DNA of 64,000 nt from Maribacter orientalis. Lineage in GTDB: Bacteria > Bacteroidota > Bacteroidia > Flavobacteriales > Flavobacteriaceae. Below the pieces are notes generated by a model, which saw only the letters and a program-made list of their open reading frames with translations, searched no databases and had not been told where the DNA came from. The translations under genes were made by a program, and so were the position numbers. Where the stretch lies: positions 1 to 64,000 of the forward strand of contig NZ_FNZN01000004.1 in NCBI RefSeq assembly GCF_900109345.1, given 5' to 3'. Each line of letters begins with the position of its first letter. Position 1 is the first letter of the stretch. Below are positions 63,959 through 64,000 of the stretch, one piece after another.

Positions 63959-64000
63959 TTATCGGTATCTTTGTGTTGCTAAAAATAGCGTATCTAAGTA

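Overview
The window is from a low-GC marine-type member of the Flavobacteriaceae (Bacteroidota). Its core genes are typical of that group: a bamA/ompH/uppS/nadK block, an hpt-adk fusion, a single-chain gcvP, and clpX/clpP/tig. Where promoters are visible they have the Bacteroidota form TTG-N18-20-TAnnTTTG. Most mature starts lack a strong Shine-Dalgarno sequence. No tRNA, rRNA or CRISPR array was seen.

The window has two halves. From base 1 to about 20.6 kb it is accessory DNA. Genes or gene pairs, nearly all on the + strand, are each followed by an imperfect palindrome of about 55-200 bp. Outer arms typically end in sequences such as CGTTGTG, CGTTAGCA or CGTAAGAC, paired with CAAC-type sequences at the other end. 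I read these as attC-type recombination sites, giving an integron cassette array without a visible integrase (a CALIN-like array) of 12 complete sites and one truncated one. Cargo includes DUF6090 membrane proteins (four), serine beta-lactamase-fold hydrolases (three), mazEF and parDE toxin-antitoxin pairs, a quinoprotein dehydrogenase with a haem domain, an HxlR regulator with a VOC protein, a LytS/LytTR-type two-component pair, an AlkB-like oxygenase and a GH65-type glycosidase. One cassette (about 4.7-6.26 kb) is strikingly GC-rich and has a canonical proteobacterial-looking attC, so it was probably imported from a distant donor. An IS481-type transposase 3' end, a 61-bp duplicate of its terminus and a complete-looking IS110 element sit in the same region.

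From 20.6 to 41.1 kb there are secreted or envelope proteins (M28 peptidase, OsmC, alpha-2-macroglobulin, M13 peptidase, carboxypeptidase-regulatory-domain protein, transglutaminase-like protein, DUF4136 lipoprotein), then obgE, hpt-adk, divergent purK-purE, an M3 oligopeptidase and a decayed TMEM175-type channel gene.

From 41.2 to 64 kb there are a rhodanese, an ECF-like sigma factor with a zinc-binding anti-sigma factor, a UbiA-like membrane protein, gcvP, a KAS III / methyltransferase / glycosyltransferase run, and a minus-strand outer-membrane biogenesis block (CBS protein, nadK, DUF6089, uppS, bamA, ompH, ompH). These are followed by pdxJ with an alpha/beta hydrolase and a holin-like protein, tig-clpP-clpX, a second hydrolase and a GH3-type acyl-adenylating enzyme. 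Clear hairpin terminators separate many of these units.

The strongest candidate for something under-described is the cassette array. It contains two visible subclasses of attC-like sites (one with an unusually long, nested hairpin), a foreign GC-rich cassette, and an IS110 element whose leader shares an 11-base string with the array's recombination sites.
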